Shown here in pieces: positions 9,501 through 19,191 of a DNA stretch of 64,000 nucleotides. Source of the DNA: Amoebophrya sp. A120. Its lineage: Eukaryota > Sar > Dinophyceae > Syndiniales > Amoebophryaceae. How positions within the stretch are numbered: the first letter of the stretch is position 1; every line of letters begins with the position of its first letter. The translations under genes and the position numbers were made by a program. The DNA lies in NCBI GenBank assembly GCA_905178155.1, contig CAJINV010000004.1, positions 7,334,548 to 7,398,547 of the forward strand, written 5' to 3'. Below the pieces are notes generated by a model. That model was given only the letters and a program-made list of their open reading frames with translations. It was not told where the DNA came from and did no database searches.

Positions 9501-12048
9501 CATGCAAATTTGCGATTACAGGAAGTAGATTTGCAATGCGCATCTCCATGAGAGGCATTTCCAATTGCGTTTTGGAATTTGTAATGCTGTAAACAGGATA
9601 AGAAGATGGATCATTTGTGATGCGGTTGTCCTTGCTAACAATAACACGCACTACACTACGGACTGCAATTTGTCATGCGTGGCTCCCAAAACCTCTGGAT
9701 TTGTCTTGCTAAGTTCCCAACTCGACCATGGGGTCGACGTGGGGACGTTTTCAGATATGATACAGTCCGGAAGAAACCAAGTCTAACACCGCCGGAACTC
9801 CGACCGCGAGAAAGTCTCGGTACTTCTTCTGCTGCAGGGCCTGATAACGAGTCAAGTTACGATGTGGATGTTGCGTGACAGGCTGCAACGAAAATACAGC
9901 AGTCACAGTGATAATTGTGATAGTGATCAGCATCTAGATCGTGCATGACAAACATCCTTCCATACCGTCCGCGGTGATTGTCCGCCGAGCAAAGGTATCA
10001 AATGCAAATACGTCTGGGTCTGGAAGGATCCGAACTTGTGATGCGAGTTGCGGATCATGCAAAGATCTGTGCTGCATGACTGGTAAGAGGTGCTCACTTC
10101 TGGCCATGCTATCGCATCGCTTTGACATTTGACTCCTGTCAGGGTGGCGTTAGAACAGATTTAGCCTCTGCCAATACCGTGGCGTTAGAACAGATTTAGC
10201 CTCTGCCAATACCCCTAGGCGGACACCCGTTCCACTTCCTACAGGTACCACCCGACCGCATCCGCCGAACCGTTTGCGATTGCTTACGCGTGAGTACGGC
10301 CAGTGGGCGCTAGATGTGGCTGACCTGATTTACCATCCAAGCCCGCGAGCAAGGTGGAGCTCCAGTGTTGCCTTGTTGGGTTATTCTTACAAACTTTGAA
10401 CACTACAGCTTCTGTGGTCGGTTGCGCGCTAGATATACAGGGGGTCTATTGGTCACACACGTTGACCCTATCACGATGACGGGCAACCCCAAAGCATGCC
10501 CCTTTCAAGCACTTTACCGACCTGCTTCCGCGCACCCTTTTTATGCGCATAGGTAGAGTCGGACTCTGAAGCTCCGCGATAGCAGAGCCGCCACCGCGCC
10601 CGCCCCGGGGGGCCCCTTGGGGAAGGGGGGTGCTGCCTTAGCGCAGTCTTTAACTTAGCAACCCTGTTTCTACCTACTAGTAAAAGGGACGCAATGACGA
10701 CGACGGGATAGCAGCGCCGTGCCTATCGGCTGGCGAGGACGAGATGATTAGCAGCGCCGTGCCGTTCAGCTGGCGGAAACGGAGCCCTTGCAGGCTAGCT
10801 GTGACGACCAAGGGAGCCATTTTCTTTCTTCTCTTTCTTTTTCTTTCCTCTGCTTCCTCTCCCCTCCGCCGACGCCCAGAACACTGCGCCCCCATTATGC
10901 GTCCTTCTGTTTCGTTCTCTGTTCTCTTTCTTTTCATCATTTTTGAACATTTCCTTCATCATTATTTCTCAGCGCATGTTCCTATACATCTGGGCTAACT
11001 CATCTTGTAGTGGGTTTTCATACTTCAGTCCTTTCATGGATCTCCTTTCTTCCTGCCGCTTGCGCTCCTCTTCCCGCTCCGCTGCCTCTTCGCGGTCCCG
11101 CTTCCGGTCCCTCTCGTTCAGCTCCTTCAGTGTTGGGAATCTTTTTTCTTCCTTTTTCTCTTCTTTTACCATCTCTGTTTCGCTTATATCTTTAGCGATT
11201 TTCTTCTTCAGTCCTCCAAACCCCCCTTCTCCGCCTGGCTCTGCTGCTTCTCGTGCTGTCGCTTCTGTTTCCTCCTCCTTTTCCGGCACTTGGCGCACTT
11301 GCTGCGTGTTCTTCTCGTGTCGCGTCGCATCGCCTGCGACTTCTTTGCTCGCTGTTTTCTGCTCTTTCGAGACTTCCCTCTTGGGCAGTTTGCCTCCTGG
11401 CCCCCCTATCGTAATTCTTTGAAACATCTCCCGCGTTGCCTCCTCCGGTCCTTGATCCTTATAATACCCCATGCCAAAGAGAGGGTATTTCTCATGCAGA
11501 ATAGGCATGATCACGATCACGAAGGGGCTGCAGAACCTGTCATGCTAGACCCTGCATTCCAGACTTGGTGGAGCTTGGATCAACTGCATCAGAAGTGTCG
11601 GAATCTTCCGGACCCAGACGTTTTTGCAGTTGATAAAAGGGGTCTCGCGGTCAGGCTCAGCGCCGCCCTTTCCTTTGCTGCTGCTTCCATTCACTATTTT
11701 GTCCACACCGAGGACCTGAATTTTTATAGCGATAGTCGTCATGATGTACATCTGATTTTTTGCATTTGTCATGCCAATGATCACGGGGTTTTGAAGGTGG
11801 TCATCATGATGCTATGCACGGCGACGACGCTTTGACGTTGTGTCGTGTGGCAAAAAAAAAAAATCTAAATTCCCACTTACCCCGACCATGGCCGCGAACA
11901 TGGCAAAATTGCCCCACCAAGGTTTCTGAAAGTGCTTCGCCAGCCCGTCCTCGCCCACCGCAGACATCGAGAACTGCCATTTCGTTGTCAACGTGTTCAG
12001 GGTCCCGAAGACCATGAGAAAAAGGATGTACCCCGCAACGACCAACAT
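6573..12048 (-). CDS. SLC35F6-like membrane transporter (drug/metabolite transporter superfamily)
   Basis: Spliced exons give a multi-pass membrane protein matching the SLC35F6 type. The N-terminal exon (12048-11881) has GTLNTLTTKWQF. Later exons give LLYISASVWQMLRGSMIVFS, then FLKRRMYGFNWLGIAVCVLG. A further exon (7626-7370) has AAQCVAEERLLKNVEMG, VGYEGVWGCLVML and LPGSDVGGVQENTIDTL. An exon (about 7185-6895) has the ASRTALVWGIDLAITYF helix, and a hydrophilic tail ends at 6573. SLC35F6-type proteins are multi-pass carriers placed in lysosomal or mitochondrial membranes in animals; the substrate here is unknown. Two family B introners and one family E introner are removable in frame. The introners at 7956-9309 and 9996-11635 are greatly enlarged by nested insertions, yet the frame across them is exact (VCV-LGI and ETP-LLGG). 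Exon ends outside the introners are approximate. Confidence 0.8.
7956..9309. mobile_element. Enlarged introner, family B, with nested insertion of about 1.1 kb
   Basis: The outer ends are family B (TATCAAATGCAAATATGTC and its complement) with a perfect CCAGC duplication. Family B sequence is recognisable at about 7956-7995 and 9150-9309. The middle is foreign to the family and GC-richer, with a 179-codon plus-strand open frame (8357-8896) of no recognised family and a tandem TCTGTTGTTGAGTGC pair. The host transporter frame is intact across the whole element. Confidence 0.75.
9463..9762. mobile_element. Introner, family E
   Basis: The ends are TATCCTGAGGAAAAACGTCC and GGGGACGTTTTCAGATATGATA. 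The duplication is CAGTC. It splits the transporter between SSGL and NFIGLLYI; removal restores the frame. The second family E copy is at 61469-61748. Confidence 0.85.
10144..10213 (+). repeat. Tandem pair of a 35-bp unit
   Basis: Two adjacent identical copies of a unit starting GTGGCGTTAGAACAG and ending TGCCAATACC. They lie at the left edge of the DNA nested in the family B introner and may mark its terminus. Confidence 0.85.
10969..11472 (-). CDS. Highly charged open frame nested inside an introner
   Basis: A 167-codon frame starts at an internal ATG (MGYYKDQGPEEATREMF) and ends in DELAQMYRNMR. It is rich in Glu, Lys and Arg, with a predicted coiled-coil-like stretch (ERDRKRDREEAAEREEERKR). 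It is on the same strand as the host transporter but lies wholly in DNA inserted in that gene's introner. I recognise no family. It could be a retrocopied or captured gene fragment, or part of a mobile element. Confidence 0.35.
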   Translation of the reverse strand: MGYYKDQGPEEATREMFQRITIGGPGGKLPKREVSKEQKTASKEVAGDATRHEKNTQQVRQVPEKEEETEATAREAAEPGGEGGFGGLKKKIAKDISETEMVKEEKKEEKRFPTLKELNERDRKRDREEAAEREEERKRQEERRSMKGLKYENPLQDELAQMYRNMR

Positions 12049-12607
12049 GGTATTCTGATTTTCTTTTCGTCCACAGAGTCTATCAAGAGGTGCGGTCGTT
12101 GTCCTCCTATCTTCTACCTAATGGTACTAGTTCTAGTTGTGTACAAGGCCGCGATCTGGATGTCCAGCTTCCTCCAGCTGAACTACAATTACAACTTGAA
12201 CTTTCCTTTTAGATCAAAAAACCTTAAGCTACCAGCTTCTACTAGCGCTCGCTTTCTCTTTTTGCTTTTTGCGTCGCCTCTCGTCCCTCGTCCACCTCTC
12301 ACTACGCAGCATTGCACTCGAAAAAATCCTCTACGCAAGCCGCTTCAATGACAAAGGTCAGAACCAGAAGCAGCTCTAAAATAAATCGGTGTCGTGGTTT
12401 GCCGTTCCCTCAGCCTGTAAGGGCCGCGCTCTTCCAGGAAGCCTCCGTGCAGTAGAGGATGTTGAAGGTGTCAAGAACAAAATTTTACGTCGGCGCACAA
12501 GAACTCGCATGAGCAGGAGAAAGAAGATGCGAACAAGAATTATGTGAGCCAAGGACTAGTGTCGTGCGAGCTTTATTGTCCTCATCTTCCATCTTCCCAT
12601 ACTCCGG
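12049..12607. other. Intergenic spacer between transporter and coiled-coil gene
   Basis: This stretch holds the transporter's upstream region on the minus strand. Plus-strand open frames here have no domain features. No repeat was noticed. Confidence 0.4.
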
Positions 12608-14192
12608 CTATTTATTCAAAACAGCTTCCTGCACCTGCGCCTATGCAATGCAAAAGCATCGTACTAGTATAAATCGCATTACAAATTGACCCAGCATTAC
12701 AAATTGAATTTGTAATGCTGATTTGCCTTGAGAAAGAGATTTGTAATGCATAAATGCAATTAGTACGAGTGCGATACTTTTGCAAAGGATAGCGCCCAGG
12801 TGAACTCGATGTTTCGCGTATCAAAAGGAAAAATCCCCCCTCCCCATATCGAAAAGGAAATCTGTGATGCTGGACTTGCGTACACAAATCAGCCTTGTCT
12901 TGCAGTAGAGGACGGCACGCAGATCGCCAGCTTAGATAGGGGCCTTTTGGTGTAGGCGCCTAGTATGGTAGACGGCTACCCCGTAGTCCATACAGCATTA
13001 CAAATCGCCTGCATGGCGTGGCAAAGCGCCTGGGTTTGCCTTCTCGCAAGACAGACAGGATTTCTGGCCACTAATCTGCATCACAAATTTTCATAAGATA
13101 CGTTTTCAATATGAGGAGGGGAGATTTTTCTCCACAATATCGCGCTTTCTCGGAAAGCGTTTCCTCCATCTTCCGTAACACCCCGAGGTCGCGCGTCTGC
13201 GGCAGCTTGCGCTTCAATTTTAGCAATTCAACTTCCTGTTCTTTCTGTCGGATCTGGTTTTTCAGCTCGACAATTTCTGAGTCGTCGTCGTTTTTGTCCT
13301 CCGCGTCCTCGCCGTGGTGATAAAGTAACTCTTGTCCGCCTCCCATATTGCCAGGTGCAATTTCTTGACGCAGCTTTTTCTCCTCCGGAGGCCCTGGCGA
13401 CGCGGGGCGAATTCTCAACGCCGTCGGGCCATGCTGGTTCTGTCGGTACCGCAATTCTGAATGCGGGGAAGCAGCCGGGGATGATGCAGCTCCACGACTA
13501 CGACCTGGGGAGGTAGAACCGCTCCGGGTTCTTCCACTATGATGTGCTCCTGTCTTCGAACACGACGACTGCTGTTCCTTCTGCAACTTCCTAATCTGCT
13601 GTTCCACAGCCTGGATCCGGTCCCGCAGCGCTGCGGTGCGCGTCTCGTGCTCCGAATCGAGCTCCTGCAAGTGCTGCTGCCAATACAAGTCGGCCTTTTT
13701 GAACGCGTGCTCGAATTCCAGGAAGAGATTCGCTTTTTCTTGCAAGCTGTCCTGCTCGGCAGGTGGTGTGACAAAGGGTTCTTGCTGTTGACCATTTAAT
13801 GTATCCAACGCCTCTGCTACTCCTGCGCCGGACGAGGACACCGATCTCGCGAGAAGATGAACATCGCTCTCCTGTCTAACGCTCTGTTTCGTTTCCATTT
13901 CGACTTCCCGAACCAGGTCTCTGCGGCGCTTCGCGAAGGTAAAATGAGTCTCCTTTTGCTGTTCCGCGAGTAGTTTGCGTTTTATCCGATCCAGCTCCGC
14001 ACGGGAATTTGAATAAAGCGATTCCCTGTACAGAGACACCCCCTCGGGATGGTTGCTGCACGGCTCGTTGATGCCGGTTAACAAGTGCTGGAAGGAAGAC
14101 GTCCGGTGTTCCTGGTCTTCCCGCCACGCAATTGCGCCGCTACGAGCCGCATTTTCGGCGGCTTCGTGGCGAAGGTCCAGCCGGTCGACCAT
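12608..14192 (-). CDS. Coiled-coil protein, unknown function
   Basis: Translation from the ATG at 14192 (MVDRLDLRHEAAENAA) gives a long Glu/Lys/Gln/Arg-rich protein. It has heptad-like stretches (SRAELDRIKRKLLAEQQKE; RDRIQAVEQQIRKLQKEQQ; IVELKNQIRQKEQEVELLKL) and a Ser/Pro/Gly-rich linker between them. Removing a family D introner (12819-13139) and a family A introner (12642-12791) joins LSEKAR to NIEFTW and then to AQVQEAVLNK, followed by a stop at 12608. The exact frame through both is strong evidence for splicing. It is probably structural or cytoskeletal; no specific family is recognised. The open frame extends upstream of 14192 but looks non-coding there. Confidence 0.7.
12642..12791. 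mobile_element. Introner, family A
   Basis: The ends are TATGCAATGCAAAAGCATCG and CTTTTGCAAAGGATA, with a perfect GCGCC duplication. It lies between the last two coding segments of the coiled-coil gene. Confidence 0.9.
12819..13139. mobile_element. Introner, family D
   Basis: The ends are TATCAAAAGGAAAAATCCCC and GGGGAGATTTTTCTCCACAATA. The duplication is TCGCG. At 321 bp it is the long class. The second copy is at 56600-56929. Confidence 0.9.
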
Positions 14193-14652
14193 CCTTAAAA
14201 AAATAAACGAAAGCAGTACAATTTGATATTTATTATAGTCGTGGCAAAAGCGGCTACAAAGTGTAAGTAAGTACCCAAGCAGGTGGAAACAAATGATCAT
14301 GTTGAAAGGATGACTTGATAATTCTCTCTTCAAGAAAAGCACGCTGCGCTCGGTGCTTCCGCCAGGTTGCGGGTGGGTATGAGGTGCCACGTCAATCTGC
14401 TCATCTCTCCGAGAAGTATTAGAGGAGGAGGTCTGTCTGTCTCGGTGCAAAATTGTCATGCGACAGAGCAGAACGATGGATGAATGTGACGGGGGCGAAC
14501 AACAAGAAATTATGGTCATCTGCTTGACTGATGCTAGCGCAGCAAGGAGATATCTCCGTGGACGAAGTACTTTTCATCCATTCAAATGACGATGCAGTAG
14601 GAGAAAAGCGCGAACATGATGCGGTTAAAAAGTTTTCTATAGCGATTTACTT
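14193..14652. other. Intergenic spacer
   Basis: This lies between the coiled-coil start and the SRPBCC/GyrI-like stop. The open frame of the coiled-coil gene continues to 14519 but with a membrane-like, non-conserved composition. No other feature was seen. Confidence 0.35.
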
Positions 14653-16806
14653 CTAGCTCGCCAGCGGAAAGTACAAGACCGTTTTTATTTCCTCCTCCTT
14701 CAAGTTCTTGTCACTCTTCCTCGGGTCGGTGCAATACTCTTCCCAGCACGGGAATTTTCGCGCCATGGTGAATTCCCCGACCCGCGCCATCGCGTGCGCC
14801 CGACTCCACGCGTTGCCGAGATGGCGGTAGGGTCCGAGATGCGTCATGCTCATGCATTTCTCAAAGAACGGAAGTTGGCGCAAAACCAGCAAATCTGTGT
14901 CGAACGCTGCTAATATGGATCTCGGTGCAACCGGTCGTAGCTTGTCCTTCAGCAACACGTGTCCCTCGCTGGTGGGAGGACAGACGTAACCTTCCTCCTC
15001 GATCTGCTCAGCGGTGTCTAGTTTCACCCGCTGCATTTGTGGCTTTGCTGTTCGCGAGGATTTATAATTTCTGGAGGAAGAGGACATCGTACTAGCTGTA
15101 GCTCCTCCTGGATCTTTATTTGCAGGAGCATCTATGTACTCCTGCACCTTCTTCACCCCAGCCACCTGGTCTTTCAAAAAAACGCCGACGACACACCGAA
15201 TTTTGCCGGAAGCCAGGTCTGTCTTCTCATACAAAGTCGCGTGCGATGGGTACGCGAGCGTGGGGGTAGTACCAGGAATGCTGAGGACTTCACTGATTTT
15301 CCTTTCCACCTTCGGGATTAGCAGGTTCAGCGCGTCGCCAATGTCGGGCAGATAGCACTGCAGCTCCACACCGACCAAACACTTACCTCCAGGGTAGGCT
15401 TCGTAGCACGCGTCGCTAATCTTACACGGAATCGTCGGGGTGAGAAGGGGCATAGGCATTGATGTCGATAAAGATCCTGCTGTAGTGGGCGGGGAGGACT
15501 TCGTTTCAGGAAGTACTATACCACTGTCGTCCCCTTTGTTTCCTTTATCTGAAGACGGTCCGCTCGGGGGACGACGTAGCTGTTGTGTAGTTCGTGCTCG
15601 CGAGGATGCCGCTACCACCAGCTGCTTTCCCGCCGGTGACCTGGAGCAAGACACCGCCGCGTCTTTCAGCAATTTCAGTCCCCGGTCGAAATCCAGTCCG
15701 AAAACGGCAGAGACGAGGGCGTGCAGAAAGGCAAGATAGAAGGGCATCCGGCCCTCCATGAACCAAATCACTTTGGTTCCCGATTTTGTACCGTGTCTTC
15801 CACCGGTCGAAGTCTCCCCCAACGGTATGAAGGCGAAGCGGTAGAGGTAGTCCATCGAAAACGGAGTGAAGGTCTCGACTGCGAATTCGACAGACACCGG
15901 CCCGTCGGTGTTGGCGTACACCTCGCGCAGGGCACCGGAACCTGAGTGATTATCCTTTCTTTCTATGGGACGGCACAAAATCAAAATATGTCATGCTATT
16001 CATTGCCTTTGCGGGCAGGTGAGATACTATGTATAGCTGCAGCGGAAAAAATTCATTATGTTCGCTGCTACAAAACAAGAACACATACACCAATCTAAGT
16101 ACTAGTACTTACCTATCCTTCGGCCCTTCCAGGTCAATTTTTCCCCGCCCCCGCTGACCCCAGGCGTCGTCGTGCTGCCTGCTTGCACTATCTCGATTTC
16201 CGCCTCGGGATCCAGGATGAACCAGGGGGACCAGTATTTCCAATATTGGAAATCCCGGACAAGGGTCTCGACAATAACCGGGTATCCACTGCAAAAGTAT
16301 CGTACTCCTATGTATTGCAAATATGCATGACAAATTTAGCTTCCTACCTGAATCTACATTACAAGTTCCAATTTTCTTCTTGAAAAAATTTGTCATGCAA
16401 TTTGTACTAGTACAATGCTTTTGCTATGCATACTGGGTCGACATCCTCGATTTCGATGACCTTCTGCACCTTCATATGGCGTTCTCAACTGTTACATTCT
16501 CAACTGTTACACGAATTTGTGATGCAAGAATAGCAAAAGTCAAAGGGGGGAGGCTGCACACTTAGCATTACAAACTTCGCACAGATTGAGGTGCTGTTTA
16601 GCTCTTCGCAAATTTGTCATGCGAAGCAGCTTGATCGTGTGGATGATGATACTGCTTTTGCATTACAAATTCATGTAACAGTTGAGAATGTAACGTTTGA
16701 GAACGCCATACTTCAACTTCGCGTACTTCCAGCAGACGGCGAAGAGGCCGATTAGGCCCACGACAAAGGAGACGACGAGCGAGTAGAAATCGACGGGAAG
16801 GAGCAT
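14653..16806 (-). CDS. Membrane-anchored SRPBCC (START-like) plus GyrI-like effector-binding fusion
   Basis: The chosen start is the ATG at 16806. It is followed by a single hydrophobic segment (YSLVVSFVVGLIGLFAVCW) and then KLKVQKVIEIEDVDPVIVE, assembled across a family C and a family A introner. This leads to RDFQYWKYWSPWFILDPEAE, typical of SRPBCC / polyketide-cyclase-2 proteins, and then TKVIWFMEGRMPFY. A GT-AG intron separates the 16282-16118 exon from the large last exon. About 200 residues on is a GyrI-like effector-binding region (GKCLVGVELQCYLPDIGDAL; ATLYEKTDLASGKIRCVVGV). Membrane-anchored SRPBCC proteins, some with a C-terminal GyrI-like domain, are common in bacteria, so transfer from bacteria is a fair inference. 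The ligand is unknown. The C-terminus ends with FPLAS. Confidence 0.7.
16283..16432. mobile_element. Introner, family A
   Basis: The ends are TATCCACTGCAAAAGTATCG and CTTTTGCTATGCATA. The duplication is imperfect (CCGGG against CTGGG). Removal joins EDVDP to VIVETL in the SRPBCC domain. Confidence 0.8.
16475..16710. mobile_element. Introner, family C
   Basis: The ends are TATGGCGTTCTCAACTGTTA and its complement, ending GAACGCCATA. The duplication is CTTCA. The left end carries CTCAACTGTTACATT nearly duplicated in tandem. The second copy is at 60994-61228. Confidence 0.9.
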
Positions 16807-17713
16807 GACTTTGATGTGGGGTTTAGTTGACACGTAGCAGAAGTTGAAAATTCGCGAAGCCACTCTGGAGAAGCATTCGAGAGCGAAAAACAAAATTTCA
16901 AATCATGGAGGTTATACATAGCAGACATAGAACTACTTCTTCAGGCAAGGTGTACAGCCGAAAATTGACACGTCAAGTTTATTATAAACAAGGTAGAGGG
17001 CGGAAAGGCGAAGGCCTTCCAAAATCAATGGGTGCTTATAATGGGATCTGCAGTACATCATCATGCGTGCCATCAAAGAAAAGGAAAATGAAAAAATTGA
17101 TCACGACTCCGTGAAGATGATCAAAAAGAAAAAAGTTCGTCGCGACAGGGACAGGTGCAGTCTACCAATGAATAAGCATATAGCAAAGCCAAACCCTCTC
17201 CCTCAACTTCAACAAATATGAAATCCGCTCTTTTCTCTTCCACCGGTGCACTACAACAGGGGGCACTTTGTTCCATAGTTTAGATAAGTATCTGCTAAAA
17301 ATGGTCGCGGACAGCTGTATCGACAAACCAGACGATGACCATGCTTACCTGAAAAAAATCTCACGCGCTTCCGCAAGCCGAATCCTAGGCCACCTTGCTT
17401 CATGAACATGACGTCAGATGGGCTGTACATCGATCATGATAAACAACAAGCCCGTGAGAAAAAAAATCTCGGTGGACATATCAACCAAATACGCGACGAC
17501 GAGAGCGCGCTTATTTGTTCAATTGTCAAAAGTAAAAACATTCTGAGTTATTAACCAAAACTTGTGCTACTTACTTCATCCTCCTCCTGTGATGATGGTC
17601 GTCTTGCTCGGGTGGCATAAAAAAGACGAAACAAAGCGAAACAGAAACTTACTGTTTTTTTTTTCAATCTTGCGTTTTATTCCTATTGTGTAAAGTTCCT
17701 CCTTTGTGTTTCT
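16807..17713. other. Intergenic; left part of a duplicated segment
   Basis: From about 17310 this spacer matches 33173-33560, downstream of the second copy of the next gene. The two copies differ by many small insertions and deletions. No coding region is convincing in this copy. Confidence 0.45.
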
Positions 17714-19191
17714 TTATGTCAGGTCCGCACTGAGCAGGTTCGGTTCCGACGCCGAGCCAGCGTTCCGGCGTTTTTGACTACTGACCAGCTGCCGCGCAAA
17801 ACCGTTCAGCACTCGCGACCCGCGCATTTGCTCCTCAGTGCCAGGCTTCGACATCAAAGCGTCCATGAGCATCTTGCGGCGGTAACTGAAGAAATTTGTG
17901 ATGCTAATCATCGTAATGCATTGTAGCATCGCGTGGAGCACTATGCATGACAAAAAAAAACAGAAGAATCAATACGAGCTGACGCGAAGAGGAAATCCAA
18001 GTTCTTCGTCGCCGAGGACGCCGGACATCATGTTTTTCAGGATCCACAAAACCCTTTTCCGGTGCTCTTCTCCCTTCTTTGATTGCGACGTGCAGGAGAG
18101 CATCTGGAGGAAATCTGCGAACGACGTTATCCCTCCTTTCGGCAGAATACGAAGCAGCTGCTGCCGACTCTCGCATAGCCCGAAAGCTGTGGGAAAGGAA
18201 GAGACCAAATTATAGAAGCTTGTCATGCAGAAGGAGGCTGCGAACGCTTTGCGATGCCGATGTCAATGTCGCAATACAATCAAATCCAAAACTAGACTCA
18301 TCCACTAGAGCTAGATGAAGAGAGAGTAAGAGACTGAATCCAATTTCTCAGATTGTAAACCTTTACCGACGAAGAAGTCTTCTATGCTGGCGACCGGGTT
18401 GTTTGCGAGCGTGTCGTAGTATCGCTTGAGTTATGCATCGCAAAAGTCAAATTTTCGCACTGACTAGTACTATAAATCGCATCACAAATCATGTTTCTAT
18501 TCATGATGAATAGATAACATGATTTGTAATGCGGAGTTGCCTCAAGAAAGAGATTTGCAATGCATGACTGCAATTAGAAGTACGAGTACGAGACTTTTGC
18601 AGCGCATATGAGTTTGTGAACTGCAAAAGTATCGTACTCGTATAAATGCATTACAAATTTCCTCAGCATGAAAGGTAAAATTTGTAATGCTGATTTAACT
18701 TAAGAGAAAGATTTGTAATGCATGACTGCAATACGAGTACGATACTTTTGCACAGGATAGAGTTTGTGCCGCTCGCTGGTGGAAAAGTCCGTGTACTCCG
18801 GCTTCCCACGGTATTTCAGCCACCGGCATCAAGTGCAAATATGTCTGGGTCTGGAAGGGTCCAACTTGTGATGCTGTCTTTGGATTCTAAAAGCGTCTGT
18901 ATTGCATGACCAGCAAGAGGAGTCCAGTTTGTGCTACGCGGGGAGGGCATTTGTCATGCGTAATAGGCATCAGGAAGCCTTCTAAAAATCAGTGATCCTA
19001 GGTCATGCATTACAGGCGTCATGGATCATGCAAAACATGCATGACAAACCTTACATCCTTCCAGACCGAGACATATTTGCAATGCATAACCGGTCACGCT
19101 GGTCTTTCACCAGCAGCGAATGTGGGTCGTCGATCAGGGCCTTCCCGGCGTTGCGCAGCGCACTGCTGCTTTGACTGCGGTCGTTCGGCAT
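17714..19191 (-). CDS. Small unknown protein, possibly degenerate EF-hand-like
   Basis: From the ATG at 19191 (MPNDRSQSSSALRNAGKALI), exons join across a family B introner, two adjacent family A introners and two GT-AG introns, to a stop at 17714. The product is about 210 residues. Key stretches are RDRWLKYRGKPEYTDFSTSE, RHKLKRYYDTLANNPVASIE, ILPKGGITSFADFLQML and KRVLWILKNMMSGVLGDEEL. The helix-loop-helix spacing resembles paired EF-hands without clear calcium ligands; this is a weak suggestion. A truncated copy lies at 33560-34861. Confidence 0.55.
18433..18609. mobile_element. Introner, family A (older of two adjacent)
   Basis: The ends are TATGCATCGCAAAAG and CTTTTGCAGCGCATA. The duplication is GAGTT. 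The same insertion is present in the duplicate gene at 34307-34451, so it predates the duplication. Confidence 0.85.
18619..18759. mobile_element. Introner, family A (younger, absent from the duplicate)
   Basis: It is flanked by GAGTTTGTG on both sides. The paralogous locus at about 34452-34460 has a single GAGTTTGTG and no element. This is a clean filled/empty site pair. Confidence 0.9.
18827..19088. mobile_element. Introner, family B
   Basis: It has family B ends with TGTCTGGGTCTGG and its complement, and duplication ACCGG. The same insertion is at 34519-34780 in the duplicate. Confidence 0.85.

Larger units (their letters stand above)
9996..11635. mobile_element. Enlarged introner, family B, with nested insertion of about 1.35 kb
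   Basis: The outer ends are family B (TATCAAATGCAAATACGTC; complement ending at 11635) with a perfect AAAGG duplication. Family B internal sequence is recognisable at 9996-10135 and about 11490-11635. Between them lies unrelated DNA with a 35-bp tandem pair, a GC-rich block and a 167-codon minus-strand open frame. The transporter frame reads through when all 1.6 kb is removed. Confidence 0.75.
17310..19155. repeat. Segmental duplication, copy 1 (partner at 33173-34860)
   Basis: The sequence from ATCGACAAACCAGACGATG to GCGCAGCGCACTGCTG recurs near-identically in the exons at 33173-34860. Differences are concentrated in introns and downstream spacer. Copy 1 has one introner more (18619-18759). 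Confidence 0.85.

Noticed and set aside
14193-14519. Upstream extension of the coiled-coil frame to 14519
   Set aside because: The composition changes abruptly to hydrophobic/Cys-rich, and a good ATG lies at 14192.
16807-16893. Longer N-terminus of the SRPBCC protein from a TTG at 16893
   Set aside because: The ATG at 16806 gives a typical short lead into the membrane segment. The upstream part has no ATG in frame.
18433-18759. Repeats spaced like a CRISPR array
   Set aside because: They are two family A introners with TIRs and TSDs in a eukaryotic gene. There are no regular short spacers.
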